Assembly (NCBI GenBank): GCA_018524725.1
Contig: JAEUWP010000176.1
Coordinates: 29,575-93,574 of the forward strand
Length of the DNA: 64,000 nt
From: Podaxis mareebaensis
Taxonomy: Eukaryota; Basidiomycota; Agaricomycetes; Agaricales; Agaricaceae
Direction: 5' to 3'
Shown here piece by piece: positions 44,866 to 64,000 of this stretch. The notes beneath the pieces were generated by a model. It saw only the letters and a list, made by a program, of their open reading frames with translations, did not search any database and was not told the DNA's origin. Every line of letters begins with the position of its first letter. Position 1 is the stretch's first letter. The position numbers were made by a program, and so were the translations under genes.

Positions 44866-46185
44866 TCATAACTGGTTAACTTTAGGCGCTAGTGAGCGTT
44901 CTGGAATCTTGAGCTCCCCAGGTTGCTCTGACCAAGCGCTCTGTGATTTGATCGCCGTATCGACGCCGAGCGTACCGGAAGACATAGTTCCTCTAAGTCG
45001 ACTGCGTAATTCCATTGACTGGGATGAGGTTGAGGAAAAGGGAACGCTATTTGGACCATATTTATGAGCGTGATTCCCTCTTGCGAAATTGAGATCGGAT
45101 ACGGGAAGTTGCCACGTCTCGGCGTTGAGATCGAGGAGCTTCATGTTTCTATACACTCGACATGCCATGGAGGCGGTTAGGGATACCGATGGGAATGCGA
45201 ACATGTTTCGGTATATTGGGGGGATGGATGGCAAGCCAAGGAGAACAGTAAGGATGATATAAACACCCGCGGTGATTCTGGCAACGTATGTCAAGGTCTA
45301 TAAGGGCTCAGAGCGGGAAGGCTTACAGATAATATTGTTGGCCACCTTGCAAAATGGCTCGCGAGAGCCGAGGAAGTGCCTTTCCCGATACCAGCGTGCT
45401 CCAGGATACTCTCGCGTCTTGTGCGCTATGCGAAGTCCCTATTTTGTAAGAAATCGCTAAGAAAACGAAAGTGTCGAAGATAACGGGGATGATTCCCCCC
45501 GCGATAACGTAATGCTTGGGCTCTGAGTCGATGCAATATTTCGTCCCTGGAATATGGGACGCGCGTACTCCGATAGGTACCGTAAACTCCAGGCCACCGT
45601 CAGCGAGCCACAGGGCGAAAAAGGCGCGCTTGACCCAGCAATTGTCCGCGTAGACTGCTTGAACACGACGGAGGAAGAGAAAAGAGGAAGATGAGATTGA
45701 CAGGATGCAACAGCAACCTATACTGATGAACATGGGGTCACAATTATCCAAGGGAACAGCTAGGAGATTAAAGAATAAGTTAGTGTGTAGATAGCCAGGG
45801 GATATGTATTCCTTACTTTTCGCAAGAGCAGAGAGTAGAACATAACAAAGTGCAAAAAGTCTGTTCCGAGGCTTAGGTTCCGCGGGCGACAGGAGAGGTA
45901 GGGACGAACCGTGATGTTACGAAGCACACGTTGACAGCTCCGATGCCCCTTTGCATTCGCAGTATTCGGATGTCATCCGGTATGTAAACGAGGATATCCC
46001 ATATCGTAGCCTATAGTAGCGAGCATTAGAGGTATCAGCACTTGTTCGGCAGCTAAATCGACATTCGCAGAGAAGCTTACCCCAAGAACAGCTAGATAGA
46101 GGTTTCGGGCAACTTCAAATTGAAAGGCGTCCGCTGCAGATAAATGACTGAGGTAGTTATCAGGATTCAGTATGCCAGTGGACAT
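44866..46185 (-). CDS. DUF6533 seven-helix membrane protein, copy 3
   Basis: The start at 46185 (MSTGILNPDNYLSHLSAADA) is set by alignment with copies 1 and 2, although the frame is open further upstream. Exon 1 ends at LYLAVLG, and the next exon encodes ATIWDILVYIPDDIRI (about 45965-46012). The central exon (about 45323-45751) has MFISIGCCCILSISSSSFLF and YVIAGGIIPVIFDTFVFLAI, ending at the shared GGQQYYL splice point. The last exon encodes further helices and a charged tail ending SLAPKVNQL at 44866. It is the most divergent of the three live copies. No lesion seen. A copy of its 3' end lies in the fossil island (41296-41640). Confidence 0.8.
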
Positions 46186-46961
46186 AAGGACGGTGGGCGA
46201 AACGAAGAGCCGCGAAACCCAGCCTCCATGATTTCTAATTATTCTCAACCTCCCGCATTCAATGTTTGTGTTCTTCGCTGAATTCCGGTTCCCGTATTGT
46301 GGAGACGAGATTCATCATGTGTTCAATAATAATATCCCACGAGACGTTTATTTTTGTCGGTGCGAGGTCTTCGTGGGTAGCATGCACAAACACGTAACAC
46401 GTAAACGAACGCCAGCGAATGGGAGTAAGGAGCACAGGCGAGACTCCCTTGCTTGTGGGTCTCTGCTTCAGTAACAGCGGTCGCTTCGACGACTGTGCGG
46501 TGTGCTCCGAAAGACGCAGTCTATCTTAGGCTTGGATTCTCTGCTTGCAATGATACACCTATCCCAAAGTAGATGACGCATCATCCGGTTCTATCCCCAT
46601 CAATCTTTAACCCCAAGTATTGTTGAAAACCTTACTATTCCTGTGTATGATCTCTGCTGCAATCATTGCTGAGACCCTCCTGGTGCAGGGGGCGGCAAAA
46701 AGATGTATTCGGCTGCCGGCAGGGGCGAAGGCCTTCAGAGTATATTCATGGATTTTTCATTCTATGGCGGCGGGTACCTAAGAAGCCCTTGGCATGGGAG
46801 AGCATGGGAGACATTGACGCGAACGACAGGTGGTCTTATTCAAGGAGCAAGGAGCCGACGCACACAGACACGTGGACGAATGGCCGCCGGGCCCCCAGAC
46901 CGGATCATCGTCATGCTACTTACCTGCAGTACCCAGCACTGACCGTCTTTCATCATCTGCA
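46186..46961. other. Intergenic, no gene recognised
   Basis: Divergent region between DUF6533 copy 3 and the EthD-like gene. The plus-strand frame at 46666-46961 is open in continuity with the second EthD exon only because the intron is in frame with it; it has no family features. Confidence 0.55.
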
Positions 46962-47814
46962 ATGCCTAAAGGTTTCCTTGCAGTTTTGTCCGAACCGGGG
47001 CAAGTCTCGCTGGAGGAGTTCCATGGTGAGATCAAACAGTCCCAATTTATTTACGTCAGTCAATCATATCATTGAAACAGATTGGTATAACAACGAACAT
47101 ATACCGCTCCGCCTCAATCATCTATCAGCATTCCTCACTGGCGCCCGGTACACTGCCAGTGATGGAAAGAAACCCAGTTGGATCGCACTTTATGACGTAG
47201 ACTCGACTTCGACCTTCAGCGACCCATCCTACACTCGTCTGCGCGAAAACCGTAGTCCCCGCGAAGCTGCACTTGTCAAGCGCCTCGATGTTCTCGACAG
47301 GCGGACGTGTGAGGTTGTGTTTGAGGACGAGAATCAAGGTTTGAGAAACGAAAACTCGAACACTGGGTTGGCTGTGGGCAACCCAACCAAATGGATTTTT
47401 ACATATGGAGTAGATATTAACGCGCAGGAGGACAAAGGTACAGGTGAAGTTGTCGCGGAAGCTTGGAGAAGCATAACCGAGGCAGGAACGACCGTGAAAG
47501 GATTGCATCGCTCACGGCTGTTGAGGTGCATTGACAGCCTCAAGACGGGTGTCACGATTACCCCTGATCCTGAGGAACAGAAAGTAGCCAGATATTTTGT
47601 TCTTCACGGTAGGCACGACACGCTGATCAGTCAAGCCTGAAAATGACTGATCTGACTTGTCTCAGAACTCGACTCTAAAGATGACTTGGCAGAAGTTCGA
47701 GCAGTGCTGGGGAGACTGGCAGGCAACAAGCTTTTTGTGATATCGGAAGAAAGAGAGTGGACCCTCTATCGTGCATACCCTTGCGTTGCCCAAGGGAATC
47801 TAGGCCTATCGTAA
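46962..47814 (+). CDS. EthD-like (dimeric alpha-beta barrel) protein
   Basis: ATG 46962 (MPKGFLAVLSEPGQVSLEEF). Exon 1 ends at 47025 (CAT G), a 55-bp intron follows, and exon 2 begins at 47081, giving EEFHDWYNNEHIPLRLNHLS, the N-terminal signature of EthD-like ferredoxin-fold proteins. A second intron (about 47610-47665, GTAGGC..CTCAG) joins FVLHE to LDSKDDLAEVRAVLGRL; the stop is TAA 47812-47814. About 244 residues, roughly two barrel units, so probably a duplicated fold. Fungal members are cytosolic and poorly characterised; some relatives act in polyketide or quinone chemistry. No biosynthetic partner gene is next to it, so no pathway is proposed. It is convergent with the BEACH gene. Confidence 0.68.
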
Positions 47815-48290
47815 CCTCATATCACTTGCGTGTACACATAGGGCGGATTGTATCGTATTCGTCCCATCGCATCCTCGAAGCACCATGAATACAACAAGCA
47901 AAAGAGGGAGCGATTATGCCTACTCCCTGATAGCAGGAACAGTCGAGTCCCCGTTCTGGATGAGTTTTACCCGGCTGGTGCACAAAGAAAACAAAGAAAT
48001 TGTGCAAAGGATGATTACAGATGACCCAAATGTTGTAGACAATGTAATAATAGATATATGGGAGCAAGTGACTCCTCATCCTCTGGTCGGAGCGCGTAGT
48101 GACGGGAGGCGTCAGCCTGACTATGAGCGGCCGAAGCCAAGAAGGGATCATATTTGAACGACCACAAGCGACCAGGGTGTGGGAGTAACGAATATTGTAA
48201 CATTGAGTTCCTTTGTGAGTTAGAAAAGGAACAGGAGAATTAGGTTTGCCGATCGAGGGCTATCCGATCGAGTGGTGGGCACGTCCAATG
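47815..48290. other. Intergenic, convergent
   Basis: Short frames on both strands (47822-48157) without family features. Presumably 3' UTRs of the two convergent genes. Confidence 0.55.
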
Positions 48291-55997
<7,707 letters not shown>

Positions 55998-56161
55998 GGA
56001 GCACTCCTGGCTGGAGTGATGACCATGAATTCACAGTCGATTTCTATTCCAACTCGACACGCGCCAGGGTCGATCACCACCCGTCCTACACGGCCACACC
56101 CGGCCCGAATCATTCGCACACTTAACAAATATCATTTCCTAACTTATCACGCTCTAAACAA

Positions 56162-56980
56162 TCAACAGTAAAACGACTCTCGAGGGCGAGGATTAAGTAT
56201 CTCCATCTGTGCCGCCTCCTCGTGCAACTGTGAAGAATACTGATTCGAAACAATTACTGCAACTGAATGAAACAAATCAGTCAACACGAAACGCATCACC
56301 ATACCGACCAACTACTCACTGATCTCAGTCAACCACATGAATACAAACAGACCAACGCTGAGCCCCTTCATCAGTGGCGACCGCTCACACAAGTTACGCA
56401 GGAAGAAGTCATTGGGGTGTGCCACAACAACATCCATGCATTGTCTATAATTACCCTGACTTGGGTCTCCATTGGAGCCAGTGCGGAAGAGAAGATAAAG
56501 GCAGAGCGCTCCTGACGCAATATTGAAGACGAGCTGCCCTATAACCGTGGACGCGAAAAGCGAGGTGTATCGTGCGACCTTTTGCACCACGCCATATATT
56601 CTGGTAGACATATCAGCCGACAATGAGGACTAGTGCCGAAGGAGCCTTACCCGACGATGGCGAAAATTGCTAGCAGAAAATAAATCAGAATGTGGAAGAA
56701 CAGAGCGAGGCGCTCTATTTCAGCCAACTGCTTGTCTGAAGGCGATGCAATTGGTACAATCTCAAAAGACAATACAATCAATACACGCACCAAGCTTATC
56801 TGCTATGACCCATCCCACCACCCCATATCCGACCCCGAACAAGCATAGAATTGCAGAGAACACGAAGAGAGCGATTCTCGACGGGATGATGAAACAGCAG
56901 TATCTCGTCGTTGGGGGAGGCACAAAAGAGTCCTTGGCCACAGAAGAGGAGGAATTATTGTTGTGCCTCGTGCTGGCCAT
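56162..56980 (-). CDS. Small four-helix membrane protein
   Basis: ATG 56980 (MASTRHNNNSSSSVAKDS). After a Ser/Asn-rich cytosolic leader come four hydrophobic segments: IALFVFSAILCLFGVGYGVV; LALFFHILIYFLLAIFAIVG; TVIGQLVFNIASGALCLYLL; GLSVGLFVFMWLTEI. A Cys-containing loop (YRQCMDVVV..FLRNLCERS) lies between helices 3 and 4. Introns: about 56695-56765, 56590-56650 and 56190-56310. The last exon reads VSNQYSSQLHEEAAQMEI and ends PRPRESFYC at TGA 56162. The layout resembles the tetraspan proteins common in basidiomycetes; function unknown. It starts about 770 bp from the F-box gene's 3' end and ends 165 bp from the start of the BEACH gene, in tandem. Confidence 0.75.
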
Positions 56981-57750
56981 TGAACGAAACCTGTCGTCTG
57001 ATGGTGATAATCGCTGGTGGGCTGCAAGTACAGAACCTGTCTGACTTGGCCTTGGGGAATGAAAAAGGGCCTGCCTGCTCTCCCGAGAATTGTGAAGGGG
57101 TCCAGCTTAGAGAAAAATATTGCATGAAACGGCTTCATATATCCATCCCGGTCCCAAGTAAATGATATGCCGATGGTTGCTCCCCCTTGCGCCAGATGCT
57201 GCACAATATGGTTGCGAGGCAACAGTGATCACGTATATCGTTGCAGAGGTCTCCTTTTATACTAGGATCGTTGCCGTGCTTTGTCGCCATAAGAAAACCC
57301 ACACTTCGTGAGTCGACTGAGGAATAATGATGACTTTCAGAAACGTTGTCAAGGTGAATGTGAAGAGTTGATATTCGTACTACACAAGGGTCGCCTCTGA
57401 TGTTCTCGTTTGTCTTAGGATCAGCTCCCGCTATTGGTAATTGTCGAGCCTTACGAGGCAAGCTACCACAAGTTTCATTCTAAAACGCAACGTGCATCCT
57501 TACCCCAATGGGAGATCCCCGAGCCTATCATCCGAAACAGCTCAATTAAATCTAATACTAGGCTGTAAGCTACAGGAGAAATCATCATGATATCGATAGC
57601 ATGTAAACGAGTGTGGTGTATTAACGTGCCAGACGTATTCAGATCCGCAGTCCAGCCAATCCCAGTCCAAAACGAGAACAAAGAGCAAATCGAAAACAGC
57701 GTTTTCGCGATGACATATCACCGCCTGGTGTATGAGATGTTTCATTTGGC
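56981..57750. other. Intergenic, no gene recognised
   Basis: Only short unrelated frames (for example 57135-57461 minus). It serves as upstream region of the membrane protein gene and 3' flank of the F-box gene. Confidence 0.55.
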
Positions 57751-60700
57751 TCATTCACAGCTCTCCTCACTCTCACTCCCACTGTCCCTGTCCTCAGCGA
57801 ACACATACTCCTCCATCCCTGTACTCTTTTCCCTCTTGTAATCATACCCTACGAAACTCATCACACTGCAAAACAAGTCAATATACGAAAGATCAACTTC
57901 GAATACAATGAAGACTTACTAAATCGTCCCATCTGCACATCCCACAACCACTTCTTCATGGCTCAACTGCATCGACATCGGGTTCTTCTCTGGCGTCGCA
58001 AGGCCCATAAACTTGGGTGGCACCTGACCCTTCAACCCCTTCACCGCCATGCTCAAGTTTCCATTTGTATGCGCCAACGCAGCCCAAGCACCCGACAAAG
58101 CCGTAACATCCGTATCAATATCCACCTTCGCCTCCTCATCGTCCTCCTGCACCGTAGCCGAACCATTCCCGTTACTCTCCCCCTCCTCGGCTTCACGAAC
58201 ATCGCCATTCACACCAGCTTGCACCAAAGACTCAGAAGGCACAAGTGTATCCTTATCCTGATGTGTGGACAAAAAGATCCTCCTATCCGCGCCTGCACGT
58301 GAACTGAATCTAGTCGCAGTAATAACTCTCCTCTTCCTAGGGTCCACCGCTCCGACAGCCACATCTGGCGTCTCAACAATTGCCACCAACTTGGGTGGAG
58401 CAGTCAATATCGCGGCTCTGCCGAAATGAATCGGGAACAATGGTGCTCCCGGGCCTGGTGTGGAATTGCGGGGAGATGGACTTAATGGGGTTAGGGATGA
58501 TCGAGCGGAATTGGTGCTCATGCTCAAACGTTTAGAGCTAATGGATGGAAGGGGTGAGGGCGATGCAAGGGAAGTACGTCGTTGTGGCGTTGCGATTGCC
58601 GAAGGGGTGCGGATACGAGCGGAAATGGATGATGCACTTGCGCCTAAGCTTGGGCTTGTGGTAATGGGTTTCTCTTCGCCTTCTTGCCACTGGAGGTGCA
58701 TGATAACAGATTTTGTAGCGCACTTCAGAGGAACAGGGGTCAGTGAACAGAAAGGCTCGATTGAGTGCACTCACAGTCATTTGAGTACCCTTCGCCGCAA
58801 ACCACTGCAGCATGTTATTCGGCGCAGCGCCGACATTGTAGAGTTTCGCATTTAGCACAGGGTCTCCAGCTCCAAGTTCAGAAAGCCTGAACTGGGAGAT
58901 CATCTCCCTACGCTCTATACCGCAAGGATCAGGTTAGCACCTCAATGAATGCGCTCCAGGAAGAATCGGTGCTCACTAATAGAAAACACCCTCACGATCC
59001 CATCAATGGTAACACTCACAACCCTTTCACCCTCCTCTCCATTGCCACCTCCACCGTCACCAGCAATGATTTGCACACCAATGTTGATCGTGGTCTGTTG
59101 GCCAAATCGTACAATCTTCGTCCCTGCACGCCAGTCCCAGCATACAAGTGCCTTATCGGCGCCAGCCGAGACAAGATTTTTTGATGAGAGCGCGACGGCG
59201 CGAATGCCATTGAGGTGACCAGCGAGTTGTTGTATTGGAGTAAAGGTCACAGATGAAAACAAGTGTACGCGACTAGGCAGAATAATCAGCACCGATAGAG
59301 GAAGGACCTGATGGTAAACCTACCCAACATCGTGGAAACCAACAACAAAGACCTCTGCATTAACACATAAGCCTTTCTCGTAGCACAAAGCCCAATGTGC
59401 GAGGAACATACCTTCTTCCGCCAAGAAATCAACGCAACTAACCGGCTTCTTCACCTGCAAACACTTCTTCATCTCCCCAGTCTCAATGTCCCAGAATCGA
59501 ATAGTCTCGTCATAACTCCCACTAATCAACCTCTTTCCACGCAACAACAAGGTAGTACAGAAGTTAGTGTGACCATTCAAGAACCGGATAGATTGAGGTA
59601 GTCCGTGGTGGAAGTTGGTTTCCCGATGATGAAGCGAGCGATAGAGAGGCTCCCTGCATGATGCCATTAGATAGGTTTCGAGAATGTACGGTACTGTTTT
59701 CTTACCAGCCCTCAGGTTGTGCGGGCGGCTTGAGCGGCATAGGATCGGTGGCGGTGATGCGCAGACAGTGATACCTCCAGATGGCTGGATGGTGAACCAT
59801 GGCTTGCCATTTCTTGGATACCTAAAGAGGTGTTAAGTGGACGGAACCAAAGAAAATATCATAGACCCACAGGCTCGATCCTCAATAATTCTTTCACACT
59901 CAGATATTTTAGAATCCGGAATGCGATATCAGGAGCAAGGTGGCCCATAATATCGAACGTTGACCGCAGATACTTCTCCAGGAGGAGAATTTGCAAACGG
60001 ATATCACCGGGTAGACAAGCTGTAGGACATCTATCAACAATCATAATAACGAAATTCGTTTTAAACTCACATTCGAGGATGAGAGCAATAAGCCTCATCC
60101 GATTTTCCCGACTCAACCCACGTAAAGCCTTCCTGATCTCCTTTTCATTAAAGGTACCTTTACCATCGCCGCGCAGAGCCTTCGTGGGATCGATGTCGCC
60201 ATCACCTTCTTCCTCGTCTTCCCGATAGCCACTCCAGAAATCCTTCCTCTTTTTGCCGCCGCAGACACAGAATTCTTCGGGATCGGCACTCAGTTGGAGT
60301 TGATGGGTGTTGTAACCTTCTCGGTTTGAGCCAGCTTGATCTCTGAGCATCCGGACTTCGGCTTGCAGCGCATGAAGCTGAGCGGCGGTGGAAGCTTGGG
60401 CGCGCTCCAAGAGGCGTTTATAATGCAAGATCTTGCGTGTGTGCATCGAGAGTACTTGGTTCAACGCCGAGTTCATCTACTCCCCGTAATCAGCGACGAG
60501 AAAGAGAGATAAAAGACGAAAAACACACTTCCTCATCGACATCACCATCATTCGCATCCGTCACCATATCCATACTCATCATATCCTCCCCCTCCCAAAT
60601 CGAGAGTGCCTTGTTCAAACTGTCCGCAGAATCCATTGAAGTCCTACTTTCGAGAATCACAGGATCAGACGCCTTACGACCCTTCTGGAGCGATCGAGGT

Positions 60701-61431
60701 GTCTTCGAAGGTGTGCTTCCCAAAGACGCACCAGGCTTCTTCATCCTCGGGGGTGTATTCTGTGGCGTAGTCGCGTTCATCCCAACCCTAGGTTTAGCTT
60801 TAGGATTAGGTGAGGTGAAACTGATTGCAGGGGAGGGCGAAGGTGAAATTATTGACGATGCCGAAGGGGACTTCACCGCGGATGGAGGTGTTGCTACAGT
60901 ATCTCCTGGAGCAGTAGTACGCCGAGGTGGAGTCATGGATACTATCCGCGGTCTAGGAGAAGATGTTTCCGGGGCAGTCGCCGGCGACTCAAGAATTGGT
61001 TTGATCAATTTGGGGGAATACATAGAAGTCGATCTGCCGATTTTGACGGGGCCGTCTACAGAGCCTGGTGCTTTGGTAGGAGCACCATTCTGTCTGGCTG
61101 GTCGTGAGGGAGTAGAATCTGATGGGTCCACACGAGGGAAGCTCTGCGCCGGAGCTGAAATGCGACGGGATGAGATGGAGGGGGTAGAGGGAATGCGATT
61201 TGAAGAGGTAGATGGAGGTGGCCTTGGCATCGCATCTTTGGATTTAGCAGGAGCCTTGAGGCCCGACCTCACAGTTGTGCTGCCACTAGCTAGTGATGAT
61301 GCCGTGGAAGACGCACGGGGTTTGGTTGGGCTTAGAAGATCGTTGGGGTTGAGAGACTTCCGTGAATGTGCCGTTGAGCGTGAAATACGCGTCGAGGTCT
61401 CGGACGGCGCTGTTGATGACCTTGTTGGCAT
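57751..61431 (-). CDS. F-box/WD40 protein with long Ser/Pro-rich N-terminus
   Basis: ATG 61431 ([20 protein letters not shown]); stop TGA 57751 after [10 protein letters not shown]. Residues 1 to about 300 are Ser/Pro/Thr-rich and disordered. Then a coiled coil ([20 protein letters not shown], about 60360-60430), and an F-box ([20 protein letters not shown] followed by [18 protein letters not shown], about 59740-59950). WD40 repeats follow, with [20 protein letters not shown] (about 59480-59540), [20 protein letters not shown] and LVCWDW (59100-59240), [14 protein letters not shown], and a final [13 protein letters not shown] blade across the last intron. A long Ser-rich insert (58050-58700) separates the late blades. 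The combination fits a substrate receptor of an SCF ubiquitin ligase, Cdc4/Met30-like in plan; the target is unknown. About seven introns. Confidence 0.85.
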
Positions 61432-62106
61432 ACTGGGGGAGGTAAGGATTCGGGATTGAAGGGATAGTGGAAGTGTGGGTTAAGAGCCACTCAATATAAG
61501 TGTTCACGAGCCAGTATATTTTGTCCAGCGGGGTTGCTAAGCTTCTCTTCTCCCAAGAACGTGTATGTACCCTGGCCGCCTCGGGGCTTCGTTGCCGGCG
61601 AAGCGAAACGCAATCACGACCAGAAGATGCACAAATGGGCCAGTGGAATACCTGTAGCTGGAAGGGGCCACGATGTAAGACCAAACTCAGAAGGAAAACA
61701 TGATTTCTGTCGCACCTGCGTTGTGAGACGACAGTTTATGTTCAGGCACGGTGCCTCTGGGAATGACGAAAGGCGCGAGTTTGTATTTGGACCCAGGGAC
61801 GGTGCCAAACATTCATTACGGCCGTCTCTATGTTGGCGGCATTCCCTTGTCATTCTTTTGTTCTAGGTCTGTCCTCTGAGTCACTTGGAAACCATTGATT
61901 GCAGCTAAGATCGCCTACCCTAAGAGGACTCTGTCATTTCTCACTCCTACTTCAACATGTCAGTGCGAGGCCTCTTTTCTGCCGCCCTCAACAACTCTGA
62001 CTCGCTGTCACGCAAAGCACTCACAACCGACGTTCAGTCAACGTGCTGAGCATCTATCAATCTCGCCTTTCACCGCATACGCGTAAAACTTCGTGAAAAA
62101 CGCGTC
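61432..62106. promoter_or_regulatory. Divergent promoter region, F-box gene / ORC5
   Basis: 675 bp between two start codons pointing away from each other. No TATA box or other specific site is obvious; the region probably drives both genes. Confidence 0.5.
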
Positions 62107-63850
62107 ATGGCCTCACCGATCTTCGGTTATGAAGACTTTGTTCAGGAGTTATCAGTCTTGATCTCGACATACCCACCACCATTCATCTATATCTGTGACC
62201 CTATCTCCTTGCGGACAACAGTCTCTGTTCTCAACGCAACAGTTTCCAGTATCTCCAGTGATGGCGAATCCTCTGGCGATTTTGACATTTACTATGCCAA
62301 CCTCGACGCCATTACCTGCTTTTCTCAGCGGTTGCTGTTTGACACGATTTTGAACTCCCTGTCTGATTTCGAGCCCGACGAACAAATGACAGAACGCTGG
62401 AACGACAGCTGGGACTCCTTTCTGCATGGGCTCCGATTCCTCCACTCTAAAAAGCGTGAAAAGTCAACGAGATCCATCCGATTCGTCATTGCCATTGAAC
62501 AGGCACACCGACTCAAGGAGAAACTTCCCGACTCCATTATACCTCTGACACGACTCAACGAGCTGGTGAGCCATTTTTATACCCCAGATGCCGGGTCCTA
62601 AACTTGACGCCCAGAGTCAACTCGACATCACAACTATCTTCGTTTCACAAATTCAATGGCAAGATATCAAACCCACACTAGGAGCCTCCCCAGAGCCTTA
62701 TTACGTCGATGTGAAACCGCTCGCCAAGTCTGGTGCGTCCGCTTACCCTCACCCAAGGACTCCGCTGAGCCACGTGCAGACATCGTCAAAACCCTTTCCT
62801 CACGTTTCACCTCCATCTCCCAACAAGCCGTCAACTCCTCATCCAAGTGCGCGCATTGCTACGATCCCTCTCTAAGTCAACTCTACGCACACTACATAGC
62901 CTTGATATGCGGCGTCTGCTTCCCATTCGTCCACGATATCGACGAACTAGCATATATAGCCGCTGCACGTTGGCCCGGTTTTGTCAAACCTATCCTCTCC
63001 TCTGCACACTCAAATGGAGCGGTTCGAATTCCTTCAGAAGACACCCGCCTTCGCCTTATTCGCATCTTCAATCCAACCGTCACCAATGCCCTTGAATCCC
63101 TGCACCCACGTTTAACTAACGCCGCAGACTGGGCGGCTGCCAACGAACCCGATGCGAACGTTCTCGATCAACCTTTTGGTCAGATCCATTCACCTGCCGC
63201 AAAACCTGGCACCGGAATCGGAACGCTACAAGACGCAGATTTGTCGTCACTCCCTCGCATGTCCAAGTTCATCCTCGTCGCGTCCTACATCGCTTCTACT
63301 AACCCGGCAAAATCGGACCTGCGTATGTTCGGGCGGGGGTTGGATGAAAAGAAACGACGAAGAAGAGTCGTTAAAGTGCAGAGTAAGACAAAAGGACCCT
63401 CCAAGGTAAATCGGCCACCTGGCTTCTCTCATGTAACCAACCTTAAGAGTTCGGCTTGTGTTCTCAGGTCCCACAGCACCTCCTCGGCCCAAATCCATTT
63501 CCAGTCGATCGCATGATCGCGATTCTTGGTGCTCTCTTGGAAGAAAATGACGTCGACTCAAGACTTCCCGCGCCGGAATTTACGATACCAGGAGAATACA
63601 CGGACATGGAAATCAACAGAGTTGCCATTTACAACGCAGTTCGTTTATTTATTTTTCATGGATCACAGATTTTTTGACAGTTGGATAGGTTATGGAACTC
63701 GCCTCGATGCACCTTCTCCTTCGAATTTCACAACCGGACCGAATTGACGGCCCGCCAACTTTTAAATGTGCTATTCCACAAGATACTGCATTTACATTGG
63801 CGAAACAACTTGATATACCGTTGAATGATCTATTATGGGAGACTTCCTAA
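62107..63850 (+). CDS. ORC5: Origin recognition complex subunit 5
   Basis: ATG 62107 (MASPIFGYEDFVQELSVLIS) to TAA 63848-63850 (PLNDLLWETS). The N-terminal AAA+-like half has the moderately conserved ERWNDSWDSFLHGLRFLHSK and RFVIAIEQAHRLKEKLPDSI segments, the place of a degenerate Walker B. The C-terminal half carries the clear ORC5 hallmark LPRMSKFILVASYIASTNPA, then SDLRMFGRGLDEKKRRRR (about 63240-63370), and GPNPFPVDRMIAILGALLEE. Introns fall near 62560-62610, 62730-62780, 63405-63470 and 63640-63690. In the nucleus the subunit belongs to the six-part complex that marks replication origins. It is divergent from the F-box/WD40 gene. No lesion noted. Confidence 0.88.
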
Positions 63851-64000
63851 TCTTTCGGTCTTGTAAGTCGTGTAGGTAATGGTCGCAGGAACGAATGAAT
63901 TGCAAAGGCTTATTTTTTTTTTCTTTTTTTCTGGTCAATTCTATTCTGGTCAGTGCCAGCGCGGCCATACAACGTTGAACCGCGGGAAGCGTCTACGCTA
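63851..64000. other. 3' flank of ORC5
   Basis: Contains a T-rich tract at about 63911-63930, probably part of the 3' processing signal. No gene. Confidence 0.5.

Noticed and set aside
46666..47640. A single 324-residue exon for the EthD-like gene
   Set aside because: The family start is MPKGFLAVLSEPG at 46962 in a different frame, joined by a good 55-bp intron. The upstream part of the long frame is unlike anything known.
60437..61459. 340-codon plus-strand open frame
   Set aside because: It lies exactly antisense to the Ser/Pro-rich exon of the F-box/WD40 gene and is open because of that composition. The minus frame continues across good splice sites into coiled coil, F-box and WD40.

Overview
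The window is eukaryotic and almost certainly comes from a filamentous basidiomycete, probably an agaricomycete. The genes carry many short introns (about 45-70 bp, GT..AG, with CTRAY-like branch sites). The gene families are typical of mushroom-forming fungi: substrate-domain-less Hsp70-like ATPases, DUF6533 seven-helix proteins, an 'nwd'-type NACHT NTPase, GH105, a ricin-B lectin, and a chromodomain Ty3/gypsy element. No rRNA, tRNA or CRISPR was recognised.

Layout. 1-18.3 kb: four apparently intact Hsp70-like genes, all on the minus strand (1-2460 cut by the window edge, 6078-8605, 9127-11606, 15757-18280), interleaved with a DUF6533 gene (4171-5441, plus) and a NACHT gene (12158-14341, minus). 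18.7-26.2 kb: a secreted GH105 hydrolase, a mitochondrial dicarboxylate carrier (DIC1) and a small secreted ricin-B lectin. About 27.6-41.5 kb: a fossil island almost stripped of CpG (one CpG seen between 34,814 and 41,480). It holds dead copies of the DUF6533 and Hsp70 genes, a nested 6277-bp chromodomain Ty3/gypsy retrotransposon with 260-bp LTRs, a solo LTR, a 2190-bp TG..CA insertion and several unidentified coding relics. 41.8-42.4 kb: a 573-bp hAT-type miniature element with an 8-bp target duplication. 42.5-46.2 kb: two more intact DUF6533 genes. 46.9-63.9 kb: ordinary housekeeping DNA, with an EthD-like protein, a giant BEACH/WD40 protein, a small four-helix membrane protein, an F-box/WD40 protein and, divergently, ORC5.

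How it fits together. The left half is a fast-evolving accessory cluster in which Hsp70-like and DUF6533 genes multiplied together. One duplicated block fell into a compartment where CpG sites were converted to TpG/CpA on both strands. The signature is direct. A DUF6533 fossil differs from its live paralogue at every CpG of a sampled stretch and nowhere else in it. All 26 in-frame stops of the gypsy element are TGA, as expected from CGA, and its two LTRs differ only at CpG sites. Target duplications order the events: DUF6533 copy, then a ~580-bp LTR-like insertion, then the gypsy element inside that. The gypsy primer-binding site is complementary to the inferred 5' end of its own transcript, the arrangement of Tf1/sushi-type self-priming elements, and the element has a third open frame after pol.

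Limits: exon joins were made by eye, the NACHT start is unresolved, and family names rest on recognised motifs, not on searches.
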